A stretch of DNA of 51,659 bases, from NCBI RefSeq assembly GCF_003003355.1, contig NZ_PVTQ01000021.1, positions 1 through 51,659 of the forward strand. The letters run 5' to 3'. Below, piece by piece: positions 32,174-40,624 of the stretch. Position numbers and translations under genes: made by a program. Source of the DNA: Donghicola tyrosinivorans (GTDB taxonomy: Bacteria; Pseudomonadota; Alphaproteobacteria; Rhodobacterales; Rhodobacteraceae). Below the pieces are notes generated by a model that saw nothing but the letters and a program-made list of their open reading frames with translations, was not told where the DNA came from and made no database searches. Each line of letters starts with the position of its first letter. Position 1 is the first letter of the stretch.

Positions 32174-33018
32174 AGGGCGTCTCCTTGGGCCTGCGGTGTC
32201 AGCCAACTGTCCTGCCGGTTCAGGACCGGCAGCGGGGCGCGAGATCCGCCGATGCGCGGCTGTGCGGCCAAAAGGCCACGCGTGTAGGGGTGCTGTGCGT
32301 TGTTCAGATCACGGGCGTCCAGCGTTTCCACAAGTCGGCCCGCATACATGATCAGCACGCGGTCGCAGAAGGCACGGACAAGGTTCAAGTCATGGCTGAT
32401 CATCACCAGCCCGATCCCCTTGTCCTTCACCAACCCGTCCAGAATACGCAGCACTTGCAGGCGCACGGTCACATCTAGGGCCGAAGTCGGCTCGTCCGCG
32501 ATGACCAGATCAGGCGAGGTCAGCAGCATCATGGCAATCATCACCCGCTGGCCCATGCCGCCAGAGACTTCGTGCGGGTACAGATCATAAACCCGTTCGG
32601 GGTCGCGGATATGGACCTGTTCCAGCATCTTGACCGCCTTGGCGCGGGCCTCGGCCTTGGAGCAGCGGACATGGGTGCGGTAAGCCTCGGCGATCTGGTG
32701 GCCGCAGCGCTGGATCGGGTTCAGCGAGAACTTCGGGTCCTGCAAGATCATCGACATCCGCTTGCCGCGCACCTTCAGCATTTGGCGCTCTGATGCGTTC
32801 AACAGGTCCACGTCCTCAAAGCGCATGGTGTCTGCGGTGATCTCGGCGCTGTCGATCAGGCGCATGATGGCGCGGCCGACGGTGGACTTGCCCGACCCGC
32901 TCTCGCCCACGATCCCCAGCCGTTCACGGCCCAAGGTAAAGCTGACGTTGCGCACCGCTGGCTCGGGTGCACCGTGGTACCGGATCGACAGGTTTTTCAC
33001 CTCAAGAATAGGGTCCAT
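32170..33018 (-). CDS. Oligopeptide-type ABC transporter ATPase (DppD-like)
   Basis: 282 residues. Walker A GESGSGKST near 38-46, signature VSGGMGQRVMIAMML, Walker B LVIADEPTSALD, and the family tail block HPYTRGLLAAQPRIGG. Pairs with the DppF-like protein as a heterodimer. It starts two bases after the permease stop. Confidence 0.9.
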   Translation of the reverse strand: MDPILEVKNLSIRYHGAPEPAVRNVSFTLGRERLGIVGESGSGKSTVGRAIMRLIDSAEITADTMRFEDVDLLNASERQMLKVRGKRMSMILQDPKFSLNPIQRCGHQIAEAYRTHVRCSKAEARAKAVKMLEQVHIRDPERVYDLYPHEVSGGMGQRVMIAMMLLTSPDLVIADEPTSALDVTVRLQVLRILDGLVKDKGIGLVMISHDLNLVRAFCDRVLIMYAGRLVETLDARDLNNAQHPYTRGLLAAQPRIGGSRAPLPVLNRQDSWLTPQAQGDAL

Positions 33019-33020
33019 GA

Positions 33021-33923
33021 TTACCCCCGGTTCATCTGTTTGGGGTCCAGCGCATCGCGCAGGCCGTCGCCCAAAAGGTTAAAGGCAAGGCTAACGCAGA
33101 GGATCGCAAGGCCGGGGAAGGTCACCAGCCACCAGCTGTCGATCATGTAGCGGCGGCCCGTGGCGATCATCGCGCCCCATTCGGGCAGGGGCGGCTGTGC
33201 GCCAAGTCCCAGAAAGCCCAGACCTGCGGCGGTCAGGATCACGGTGGCCATGTTCAGCGTCAGGCGGATCAGGACCGAGGGCAGGCACATGGGCACGATC
33301 GACCGCCAGATGATCCGCGCTGACGATGCCCCTTGCAGCTTTGCGGCGGCGATATAGTCTGCCTGCCGGAAGGTCATCGTCTCGGCCCGCGCAAGTCGCG
33401 CAATGGGCGGCCATGCGGTCAGCGAAATCGCGATGATTGCGTTGTTCAGGCTTGGCCCGAGGGCGGCGACAAAGGCCAGCGACAGGATCAAGGACGGGAA
33501 GGACAGGAAAATATCGGTGATCCGCATCAGCACTGTATCGACCTTGCCGCCGTAGTATCCCGCGACCGTGCCGAAAAACAGCCCTAGCGGGCCGACCACG
33601 ATGGTCACCAGAAAGATGATCGAGAGGGTAATTCGCGAACCGGCGACCAGACGCGAAAAGATATCGCGTCCCAATTCATCTGTGCCGAAAAGATGTGCGG
33701 CAGAGGGCGGCTGAAGCGTGTTTTGCAAGTTCTGCACATAGGGATCATGGGTCGCGATCAGCGGCGCGAAAACCGCAAGGGTGATCAGCAGCCCCAGCAC
33801 GATCAGCCCGAACAGCGAGGTCGGCGCACGCATAAGAAACAGCAGGATATTGCGGGCAACGATCAGCCCGTGGGGCAGGCGGCGCGGCGCAGGGGCGCTT
33901 GAGAGGCGGTCGGTCATACTCAT
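33021..33923 (-). CDS. ABC transporter permease, DppC type
   Basis: 300 residues from ATG 33923 (MSMTDRLS), which overlaps the DppB-type stop by ATGA. N-terminal cytoplasmic tail, a first membrane helix, then the HLFGTDELGRDIFSRLVAGSR block typical of DppC and four to five more helices with AETMTFRQADYIAAAKLQGAS as the coupling loop. The frame is open upstream to 34349, but that part is the DppB gene in another frame. Confidence 0.92.
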   Translation of the reverse strand: MSMTDRLSSAPAPRRLPHGLIVARNILLFLMRAPTSLFGLIVLGLLITLAVFAPLIATHDPYVQNLQNTLQPPSAAHLFGTDELGRDIFSRLVAGSRITLSIIFLVTIVVGPLGLFFGTVAGYYGGKVDTVLMRITDIFLSFPSLILSLAFVAALGPSLNNAIIAISLTAWPPIARLARAETMTFRQADYIAAAKLQGASSARIIWRSIVPMCLPSVLIRLTLNMATVILTAAGLGFLGLGAQPPLPEWGAMIATGRRYMIDSWWLVTFPGLAILCVSLAFNLLGDGLRDALDPKQMNRG

Positions 33924-34942
33924 CTCGTTCTCGGGTCGAATACGCGGTAAAGGATGTCGGACAGGATATTCAGGCCGATAAAGATGACGCCGACGATCAG
34001 CACGCAGGTCATCACGGCGTTCATGTCCCCGATCAGTAGGTTCGAGGTCAGATATTGGCCAAAGCCGGGCCATGCGAAGACAGTCTCGATCAGCACGGCT
34101 CCTTCCAGCAGCGCGCCATAGGCCAGCGCCACGATGGTCACCAGCTGCACGCGGATATTGCCGAAAGCGTGGCGCCAGATGGTTTGCCGACGGCTGAGGC
34201 CCTTGACCCGCGCGGTGGTCACATATTCTTGGTTGATCTGGTCCAGCATGAAGCTGCGCGTCATCCGCGTGATATAGGCCGAGGATGAATAGCCAAGCAG
34301 GCTGGCGGGCAGAATGATGTGGTTCAGGGCGGATCGGAACACGTCCCACTGGCCGGCCAATGCACTGTCAATCAGTAGGAAATTCGTCCGCTCCGGCACA
34401 AGGCCGATGTAAAACTGGCTCATCCGGCCAGAGCCGCCGACCCAGCCCAGATTGGCGTAGAACACCAAAAGGGCAATCATCCCCGTCCAGAAAATCGGCA
34501 TCGAATGCCCCATCAGGCTGAACACGCGGATCAGCTGATCCTGCCATTTGTCCTTATTGGTGGCGGCGATGACCCCCATCGGCGTGCCAAGGCCCGCCCC
34601 GATGATGATCGCAAAGGTCGCCAGCTCGATCGTGGCGGGCAGGACGCGGGCGATGTCCTCTAGCACCGGTTTGCCCGTGCGGATCGAGGTGCCGAAGTCA
34701 AACGTAGCGATATCGCGCAGGTAGATCAGGAACTGCTGCCACATGGGTTTGTCGAGGCCCAGTTGGCGATAGACGTTCTCATACACCTCGCGCGTTGCAT
34801 CCTCACCGACCATGGCGCGCACCGGATCGGTGGGCATGATGCGCCCGATCACGAAGGTCAGGATCAACAGCCCAAACAAGGTGATCAGGATCGACACGCC
34901 CTGTTCCGCGACCCCCGCGTAACGGCGTTTGCTTTGCCGCAT
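33920..34942 (-). CDS. ABC transporter permease, DppB type
   Basis: 340 residues, six membrane segments. Family blocks: ITLFGLLILTFVIGRIMPTDP near the N-terminus, FDFGTSIRTGKPVLEDI, and the coupling loop DQINQEYVTTARVKGLSRR. First gene of a minus-strand operon dppB-C-D-F-esterase, all overlapping or within three bases. Its binding protein is probably the one at 28773. Promoter region shared with divergent kdgF. Confidence 0.92.
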   Translation of the reverse strand: MRQSKRRYAGVAEQGVSILITLFGLLILTFVIGRIMPTDPVRAMVGEDATREVYENVYRQLGLDKPMWQQFLIYLRDIATFDFGTSIRTGKPVLEDIARVLPATIELATFAIIIGAGLGTPMGVIAATNKDKWQDQLIRVFSLMGHSMPIFWTGMIALLVFYANLGWVGGSGRMSQFYIGLVPERTNFLLIDSALAGQWDVFRSALNHIILPASLLGYSSSAYITRMTRSFMLDQINQEYVTTARVKGLSRRQTIWRHAFGNIRVQLVTIVALAYGALLEGAVLIETVFAWPGFGQYLTSNLLIGDMNAVMTCVLIVGVIFIGLNILSDILYRVFDPRTR

Positions 34943-34999
34943 AGTCCCCTCCCGTTTCGGCCGAATCTGATTGGCCGGTTAGTCATACATCTTGTCCAT

Positions 35000-35041
35000 A
35001 CTTGTTATACAGATATTGATCTGTCAAGTTCTCATGAGAAC
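35000..35041. promoter_or_regulatory. Operator-like sites between the DppB-type operon and kdgF
   Basis: ACTTGTTATACAG (35000-35012) matches the right half of the palindrome at 27511-27537 with one change. GTTCTCATGAGAAC (35028-35041) is a perfect 14-base palindrome of a different type. Both could control the divergent genes. Confidence 0.5.
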
Positions 35042-35167
35042 AACCAGTAACCGCGCAGATTCGGGCCAAGCCTTCGGGATGCTGTTCTCTTGGCTAAAGA
35101 ATTCTTGTCATGCATGTTTTGATACTTATATGATGAATGCGCATCGCCAAACCGATTGAGGTGCAAG

Positions 35168-35488
35168 ATGACAGAAATTCTCCGCAGCTTTCCGATCGTG
35201 TCGCCCGACAAAGGCGTGACACGCCAAGTTCTGGCCGACGCGCCCGATCTGATGGTGGTCTCGTTCCGCTTTGAGGTCGGCGCGGAGGGCGCGCTGCACA
35301 ATCACCCGCACGTGCAATCGACCTACGTCGAAAGCGGCCGCTTTCGTTTCCACCTGAATGGGGAAGAGTTCGAAGTCGGGGCAGGGGACAGCTTTGTCAT
35401 CCCCTCCGGCGCTATGCACGGTTGCATCTGCCTTGAAGCGGGCCAGCTGGTAGACTGCTTCACCCCGCGGCGGGATGATTTTTTATAA
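35168..35488 (+). CDS. kdgF: Cupin protein KdgF, unsaturated uronate to DKI conversion
   Basis: 106 residues from ATG 35168, with GAGGTG five bases upstream. Small cupin: GALHNHPHVQSTYVESGRF supplies the His/His/Gln metal ligands, and VIPSGAMHG the last histidine. The KGVTRQVLADAPDLMVVSF start matches KdgF of pectin degraders. KdgF speeds opening of 4,5-unsaturated galacturonate into DKI, the KduI substrate. It thus links the GH105 enzymes to KduI. It is the only copy in the window and lies some 10 kb from operon B. Confidence 0.88.
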   Translation: MTEILRSFPIVSPDKGVTRQVLADAPDLMVVSFRFEVGAEGALHNHPHVQSTYVESGRFRFHLNGEEFEVGAGDSFVIPSGAMHGCICLEAGQLVDCFTPRRDDFL

Positions 35489-35522
35489 AGCACGCCCCGC
35501 GCATTTGGTGTGCCCGAAGGGG

Positions 35523-36422
35523 CTAGACGCCAAATTGCGCGGCGGTTTCCTTCAGAGGGGGCACCAGCAGATCGGGCCCATCACCGGCCTGAGAACGCTC
35601 GGGCAGCAACAGGCTGATCGCGCGGTCCGCGTCCGGCACGTTGAGGGGGATGATCTTGACCTCTTCCCGGTGCACCGCTTGGCGGCGGGCGAAAAGGTCG
35701 GGCAGCACAGCCACGCCCGCGCCGGTCGCCGCCATCAGCAGGATCGAGTCCAGCGACGTCCCCTCATAGTCATTCGAGACAATCCCGCCGTTCTGCCCCG
35801 CGATCGCGTAAACGATCCGCGCCAGCCGGTGGCCCGTGTCCAGCGTCAGCAACCGCTGGCCTGCCAGATCCCCCGCCGTGATCTCATCCAGTTCTGCCAG
35901 TGGATGGTCACGCGAGACCGCCGCCCACAGCTGTTCCCGAAACAGGAAATGTTGCTGGGTGTTCGGGTGATCCTCGGGGGTCGAGATGATGGCGTCGAAC
36001 CGCCCGTTCCTGATCCCTTCATCAAGGCTGAGGGTGTTTTCCTCACGCACCACAACGCGCAGGTCCGGTTGCGTCTGGTGCAGGCTGCGCACCACTTGCG
36101 GCAATAGATACGGCCCGATTGACGGCAAAACCCCTAGGCGCAAACGCCCACCGAACGGGATTTTGCTGGTCATGGCGGCATTCAGCGCCTCGACCTCGGC
36201 CAGAATACGGCGGGCGCGGGTGACGAATTCCAGCCCCTGCGATGTGGTCGTGACACCGCTGCGACCCCGTTGAAACAGGCGCACGCCCAGTTCGGCCTCA
36301 ACCGTGGCGATCTGGTTGGACAGGCTTGGCTGGCTGACATGCAGCATCTCTGCGGCAAGGCCAAAGTTGGCCAGCTGGTGGACGGTCACCACATATTCCA
36401 TCTGTCGCAGGGTCGGGCGCAT
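35523..36422 (-). CDS. LysR-family regulator, divergent from sbtA
   Basis: 299 residues from ATG 36422 (MRPTLRQMEYVV). An ATG at 36443 is possible, but the palindrome at 36425-36439 would then be coding. N-terminal helix-turn-helix: LANFGLAAEMLHVSQPSLSNQI near 16-37; the rest is the periplasmic-binding-like effector domain. Divergent from the SbtA-type permease with a T-N11-A box between, so it probably controls that gene. Confidence 0.87.
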   Translation of the reverse strand: MRPTLRQMEYVVTVHQLANFGLAAEMLHVSQPSLSNQIATVEAELGVRLFQRGRSGVTTTSQGLEFVTRARRILAEVEALNAAMTSKIPFGGRLRLGVLPSIGPYLLPQVVRSLHQTQPDLRVVVREENTLSLDEGIRNGRFDAIISTPEDHPNTQQHFLFREQLWAAVSRDHPLAELDEITAGDLAGQRLLTLDTGHRLARIVYAIAGQNGGIVSNDYEGTSLDSILLMAATGAGVAVLPDLFARRQAVHREEVKIIPLNVPDADRAISLLLPERSQAGDGPDLLVPPLKETAAQFGV

Positions 36423-36424
36423 AC

Positions 36425-36439
36425 ATAGCCTCAGGCTAT
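36425..36439. promoter_or_regulatory. LysR-type T-N11-A operator
   Basis: ATAGCCT-C-AGGCTAT is a perfect palindrome containing T-N11-A, two bases upstream of the LysR ATG at 36422 and about 80 bases before the permease start at 36518. Confidence 0.6.
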
Positions 36440-36517
36440 TCATAACAAGATCAGTTTGTATTTATGCTATCGCAGAATTTCGGGCAAGAGGCGCGGGCCA
36501 TTCGCTAGGAGATCCCG

Positions 36518-37489
36518 ATGCCGCTTATTTTCGACAGTCTTGTTGGCAACCTCATGGTGCCGACCATCATGTTTTTCGCCCTTGGTTTGCTGGCCGCTGT
36601 GTTGCGCAGCGACCTATCCATTCCCGAAGGGGCGGCCAAGTTCATGTCCCTTTATCTGCTGCTGGCGATCGGGTTCAAAGGCGGCAATAGTCTGGCGCAG
36701 CACGGATTGCGGGCCGATCTGTTTCTGGCCATCGGGGCAGGGCTGGCACTGTCATTCCTGATCCCGTTCGTGGCCTTCATGTTGCTGCGGGCGATGACGC
36801 GGCTGGACGCCATGAACGCGGCGGCGGTGGCGGGGCACTACGGGTCTATCTCTATCGTGACCTTCGTCGCCGCCTCTAGTCTGCTAGAGCTGACGGGTAT
36901 TGCCGCCGACGGCTACATGGTGGCCGTTGCCGCCGCGATGGAGGTCCCTGCGATCCTATCTGCCCTCTGGATTGCCGCCCGCTTTGGCCGGTCTGCGGGA
37001 GAGACCGCTTGCGTGCCGATGCGAGAGCTGTTCGCCAATGGCTCGATCGTGCTGCTGACCGGAGCCTTCGTGATCGGGGCCGTCACGCAGGACAAAGGCA
37101 TGCAGATGATTGCCCCCTTCGTGGTCACGCCATTCACGGGGATTTTGTGCCTGTTCCTGTTGGATATGGGCCTGTCGGCGGGGCGTAGTCTGCTGAAAAA
37201 CAAGCATATGCTTAGCGCGGGCCTCTTTGCCTTTGGTTTGGTGATGCCTGTTGTGGGGGCGGCTTTGGCTTGGGGCGTAGGCAGCGTGATCGGCTTGCAG
37301 ACGGGCAGCCTGTTTCTGCTGATGGTGCTGGCGGCATCGGCCTCATACATCGCTGTGCCTGCGGCGATGAAGATCGCCCTGCCCAAGGCCGAGGCAGGTG
37401 TCTACCTGACCCTGTCGCTTGGGGTGACCTTTCCCTTCAACATCACGCTGGGTTTGCCCCTTTATCTGTGGCTGGCGGGGCTTGGATAG
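36518..37489 (+). CDS. SbtA-type sodium-dependent bicarbonate permease
   Basis: 323 residues, about ten membrane segments in two inverted halves. SbtA blocks: LLLAIGFKGGNSLA near 49-62, AGHYGSISIVTFVAA near 106-120, AVAAAMEVPAI, and the second-half SASYIAVPAAMKIALPKA. The family imports bicarbonate with sodium in cyanobacteria and is found in many other bacteria with less certain cargo. No PII-like SbtB gene is next to it. It is probably controlled by the divergent LysR regulator. Confidence 0.82.
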   Translation: MPLIFDSLVGNLMVPTIMFFALGLLAAVLRSDLSIPEGAAKFMSLYLLLAIGFKGGNSLAQHGLRADLFLAIGAGLALSFLIPFVAFMLLRAMTRLDAMNAAAVAGHYGSISIVTFVAASSLLELTGIAADGYMVAVAAAMEVPAILSALWIAARFGRSAGETACVPMRELFANGSIVLLTGAFVIGAVTQDKGMQMIAPFVVTPFTGILCLFLLDMGLSAGRSLLKNKHMLSAGLFAFGLVMPVVGAALAWGVGSVIGLQTGSLFLLMVLAASASYIAVPAAMKIALPKAEAGVYLTLSLGVTFPFNITLGLPLYLWLAGLG

Positions 37490-37527
37490 TGATTGGCTGG
37501 CGGTTGAGGGCCGCCGCGCACCCATAG

Positions 37528-37560
37528 AAAAAGGCGCACGGGGGGTGTTGCGTGCGCCTT
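37528..37560 (-). terminator. Terminator facing the small peptide gene and sbtA
   Basis: AAGGCGCACG and CGTGCGCCTT form a perfect 10-base stem. On the minus strand it runs into TTTTT, on the plus strand only a short TTTA, so it serves mainly the minus-strand peptide gene. Confidence 0.75.
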
Positions 37561-37582
37561 TACCCCTTCCGGAGAAGATCTG

Positions 37583-37666
37583 TCAGATCATCATCACAAG
37601 CGCGGCGGGCAAAGCGACCATACCGCCCAAGATCAATGCCATTGCCAGTCCCAGTCCTTTGAACAT
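37583..37666 (-). CDS. 27-residue hydrophobic membrane peptide
   Basis: ATG 37666 is preceded at good spacing by GGGAGGA. The product begins MFKGLGLAMALILGG, has one charged residue (Lys3) and is otherwise hydrophobic, long enough for one membrane span. A strong terminator follows 22 bases after the stop on the same strand. The gene is divergent from a LysR regulator and convergent with sbtA. I do not recognise the family. Confidence 0.6.
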   Translation of the reverse strand: MFKGLGLAMALILGGMVALPAALVMMI

Positions 37667-37786
37667 CGCTATCCTCCCTGTTCATTCCGTTGTCGCACCG
37701 CGCATTTCAGGTCTTTGTGCGGTGCAGGCGTTTTTTTGACGTGGGGCCGGTTTGCGCTAAGAAAAGACAATGAAATGCAAAAGTAG

Positions 37787-37803
37787 GATAGGATTTTCCT
37801 ATC
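37787..37803. promoter_or_regulatory. LysR-type T-N11-A operator
   Basis: GATAGGA-TTT-TCCTATC is a perfect 7+7 palindrome containing T-N11-A. It lies 22 bases before the LysR ATG at 37825 and 120 bases before the start of the small peptide gene on the other strand. Confidence 0.6.
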
Positions 37804-37824
37804 AAAATTAGCGGCGGAGAACCG

Positions 37825-38748
37825 ATGGCAGAGATCACCCTGCGCCAATTGCGCTATTTCGCGACGCTTTCCCGCGTGCTGCAATACCGCCGCGCGGCGC
37901 AGCAGTTGGGGATCAGTCAGCCCTCGCTCAGCCTGCAAATCAGCGCTTTGGAAGAGGCCGTGGGCGCGCCGTTGCTTGAGCGTAAACGCAATGGCCTAAT
38001 CCTGACCCCAGCGGGCCGCGATGTGGCTGTGCGCGCTTTGCACATTCTGGCCGAGGTAGATGGTTTGATGCACCGCCCGCTCTCTGCCCATGAGGGGCTA
38101 AGCGGGACGTTGCGCCTTGGATCGTCGCCTTCAATCGCGCCCTATCTGATGCCGCGGGTGCTGCGAAAACTGCATGAAATCTATCCCGATTTCAGACTGA
38201 TCATCCGCGATGGCCCGTCAAAAGCGCTGATCGAGGATCTTCTGGCGGGAACCCATGACCTGATCCTGACCCAAGCGCCTGTCGGCCATGACGACGTGCG
38301 CTTTTATCCGCTGTTCCGCGAGCCTTTGTTGCTGGCGGTTGATCACGGAAACCCGTTGGCGCAGCAGACAAGCGCACGCCTTGAGGATCTGTCTGCCCTG
38401 ACCTTCATCACACTGGACCCAGCCTACACGTTACACCGTCAAATCAAGGACTTGAGTGAGCTGTCCGGTGCGCAATTGCGTCAGGATTTTGAGGGAACCA
38501 GTCTGGATGCCCTGCGCCAGATGGTGGCTTTGGGGATGGGCGTCACCTTGCTGCCCGCGCTCTATTCGAGATCCGAGGTCGAGCGCGCCGACAGCGACGT
38601 TTGCACTATCCCCCTAGCGCCCCCGCGAATGCGGCAGATCGGCCTGGCCTGGCGCCGCTCAAGCGGCGAGCCCGCAGCCTTTCTAGAGATGTCGCAGCAG
38701 ATCAGCCAAGTGGCGCGGGCCGAGTTTTCGGGATGTGTGAGGTTTTAA
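37825..38748 (+). CDS. LysR-family regulator
   Basis: 307 residues. N-terminal helix-turn-helix YRRAAQQLGISQPSLSLQIS near 21-40, then an effector domain beginning TLRLGSSPSIAPYLMP. It resembles the other LysR protein at 35523 in its effector part (SIxPYLxP, then FEGTSLD), so the two may be paralogues. Likely target: itself and the small membrane peptide gene. Effector unknown. Confidence 0.87.
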   Translation: MAEITLRQLRYFATLSRVLQYRRAAQQLGISQPSLSLQISALEEAVGAPLLERKRNGLILTPAGRDVAVRALHILAEVDGLMHRPLSAHEGLSGTLRLGSSPSIAPYLMPRVLRKLHEIYPDFRLIIRDGPSKALIEDLLAGTHDLILTQAPVGHDDVRFYPLFREPLLLAVDHGNPLAQQTSARLEDLSALTFITLDPAYTLHRQIKDLSELSGAQLRQDFEGTSLDALRQMVALGMGVTLLPALYSRSEVERADSDVCTIPLAPPRMRQIGLAWRRSSGEPAAFLEMSQQISQVARAEFSGCVRF

Positions 38749-39178
38749 AGGATTTTGCTTTCAAAGCGGTGTGTGTATCTCGCGCAATCTGATTCTTTGC
38801 CAAGAGCAAAACCGGCGAGTTTGGAATTCCTGAAAGACGATAAGGCGCTGCTTTTCGACCGCAAACACGCAACTCGCCCATGGGGTTTAAGGCAGAGCGA
38901 ACAAAAATTGTTCCAAAATGCTAAATTCAGTGGGTTGCTTTTTTGCGAACAATTCACGCTTGGGGATTGAGGTTGTGCGCTGATTCAATCTTGAGCTGCA
39001 TTGCAAGTACCTTCAAAAGACGTGTTTTTTGGCAGAAAGTGCCTGTTTGAAGTAACGTGGCCTTTCGTTGTTTCTCTACAGAAGGTTCCCCAGAAAGCTG
39101 ATCTATTGCCTTTCAAAATGAGAGTTTCCCCATTAGTACGACCACAACGGTGCTTTCAGATTTGTCGAGAATTTTCTT
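38749..39178. other. AT-rich promoter region of manC
   Basis: 430 bases with no credible gene. GGAACAATTTTTGTTCG (reverse strand, near 38900) is an inverted repeat, and GCGAACAA recurs near 38945. Composition shifts here from the GC-rich metabolic genes to the polysaccharide locus. Confidence 0.4.
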
Positions 39179-40624
39179 ATGAACCAATCCATTCATCCAG
39201 TCCTTCTTTGTGGTGGCTCGGGCACGCGTCTTTGGCCTTTGTCGCGCAAGTCCTATCCTAAACAGTTCGTGAATCTTTCTTGTGATGAAAGCCTCTATCA
39301 AGCGTCAGCGCGGCGTTTGTCTGGCGCGGGTTATGCTGCACCTATTATTGTGACAGGCGCGGATTTCCGTTTCATCGTCATCGAACAACTGGCTGCCGTT
39401 GAAATGGCGCCTGCAGATATCTTGATCGAGCCGTCCGCCAAGAACACCGCTGCTGCGATCTGTGCCGCAGCCCTAGCGCTTGAGGCACGGGAAGCGGGCG
39501 CATTGATGCTGGTTGCGCCGTCGGATCACGTGATCCCCGATGCCGCGCAGTTCCGAGATGCTGTTGCCGCTGCCGCACCGGCGGCGAAATCGGGCCAGCT
39601 GGTGACTTTCGGCATTCGCCCTGACCGCGCCGAAACCGGCTATGGTTGGCTGGAACTATCGCAACCAACCGACGATTTCGGCCCTGTTCCTCAGCCGTTG
39701 AAGAGTTTTGTCGAAAAGCCAGACCGCGAGAAGGCCGAGGCGCTATTGGCTGGTGGTATGCATTTGTGGAATGCGGGTATATTCCTATTCTCGACCACGA
39801 CCATTCTGGAAGCCTTCGCAAAACACGCGCCCGAGGTTCTGGATATTACTCGCGCAGCCTTTGGGGCGGCTGAGAAGGATCTGTCCTTCACACGGCTTGA
39901 TGCAGATGAGTGGGCTAAGCTGCCCGACATCTCAATCGACTATGCGGTGATGGAGCGGGCGGACAATTTGACGGTCGTTCCTTATTCCGGCGCTTGGTCC
40001 GATCTGGGCGATTGGCAGGCGGTCTGGCGTGACGGAGATGCGGATGCGTCAGACACCGTGTTGACTGGGCCCGCGACGGCTTTGGACTGCGAAGGTACGC
40101 TATTGCATGCCACAAGTGAGGCGCAGGAACTGGTCGGCATCGGCCTTAAAGATATCGTCGCGGTTGCCATGCCTGATGCGGTGCTAGTTGCCCACAAAGA
40201 TCGCGCCCAAGAGGTAAAAGCCGCCGTTGCCAAGCTAAAAGAAAAGGCCGTGCCGCAGGCGGAAACTCTGCCGCGCGATTACCGCCCTTGGGGCTGGTAT
40301 GAGAGCCTTGTTGTGGGCTCGCGCTTCCAAGTGAAGCGGATCGTTGTGCATCCGGGTGCCGCATTGTCGCTGCAAAGCCATCACCACCGCGCCGAGCATT
40401 GGATTGTGGTCGAAGGCACCGCCAAGGTAACCGTGGATGATACGGTCAAATTGGTGACCGAGAACCAATCAGTCTACATCCCTCTGGGCGCCGTGCATCG
40501 GATGGAGAACCCGGGCAAAGTGCCCATGGTGCTGATCGAGGTTCAGACCGGCAGCTATCTGGGTGAGGACGACATCATCCGCTACGAAGATGTCTATTCC
40601 CGCGGACAAGGAGCAAAGGGATGA
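39179..40624 (+). CDS. manC: Mannose-1-phosphate guanylyltransferase / mannose-6-phosphate isomerase
   Basis: 481 residues. N-terminal nucleotidyltransferase with VLLCGGSGTRLWPLSRKSYPKQF (signature GGSGTRLWPxSR, residues 8-20) and FVEKP near 175. C-terminal cupin isomerase domain with RPWGWYESLVVG, QSHHHRAEHWIVVEG and YIPLGAVHR metal ligands. It makes GDP-mannose for surface polysaccharide. Only a weak GAGA site precedes ATG 39179. It overlaps manB by ATGA. Confidence 0.93.
   Translation: MNQSIHPVLLCGGSGTRLWPLSRKSYPKQFVNLSCDESLYQASARRLSGAGYAAPIIVTGADFRFIVIEQLAAVEMAPADILIEPSAKNTAAAICAAALALEAREAGALMLVAPSDHVIPDAAQFRDAVAAAAPAAKSGQLVTFGIRPDRAETGYGWLELSQPTDDFGPVPQPLKSFVEKPDREKAEALLAGGMHLWNAGIFLFSTTTILEAFAKHAPEVLDITRAAFGAAEKDLSFTRLDADEWAKLPDISIDYAVMERADNLTVVPYSGAWSDLGDWQAVWRDGDADASDTVLTGPATALDCEGTLLHATSEAQELVGIGLKDIVAVAMPDAVLVAHKDRAQEVKAAVAKLKEKAVPQAETLPRDYRPWGWYESLVVGSRFQVKRIVVHPGAALSLQSHHHRAEHWIVVEGTAKVTVDDTVKLVTENQSVYIPLGAVHRMENPGKVPMVLIEVQTGSYLGEDDIIRYEDVYSRGQGAKG

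Noticed and set aside
33021-34349. 442-residue permease with a long N-terminal extension
   Set aside because: The first 142 residues are the DppB gene read in another frame; ATG 33923 overlaps the DppB stop as ATGA and fits the DppC family.
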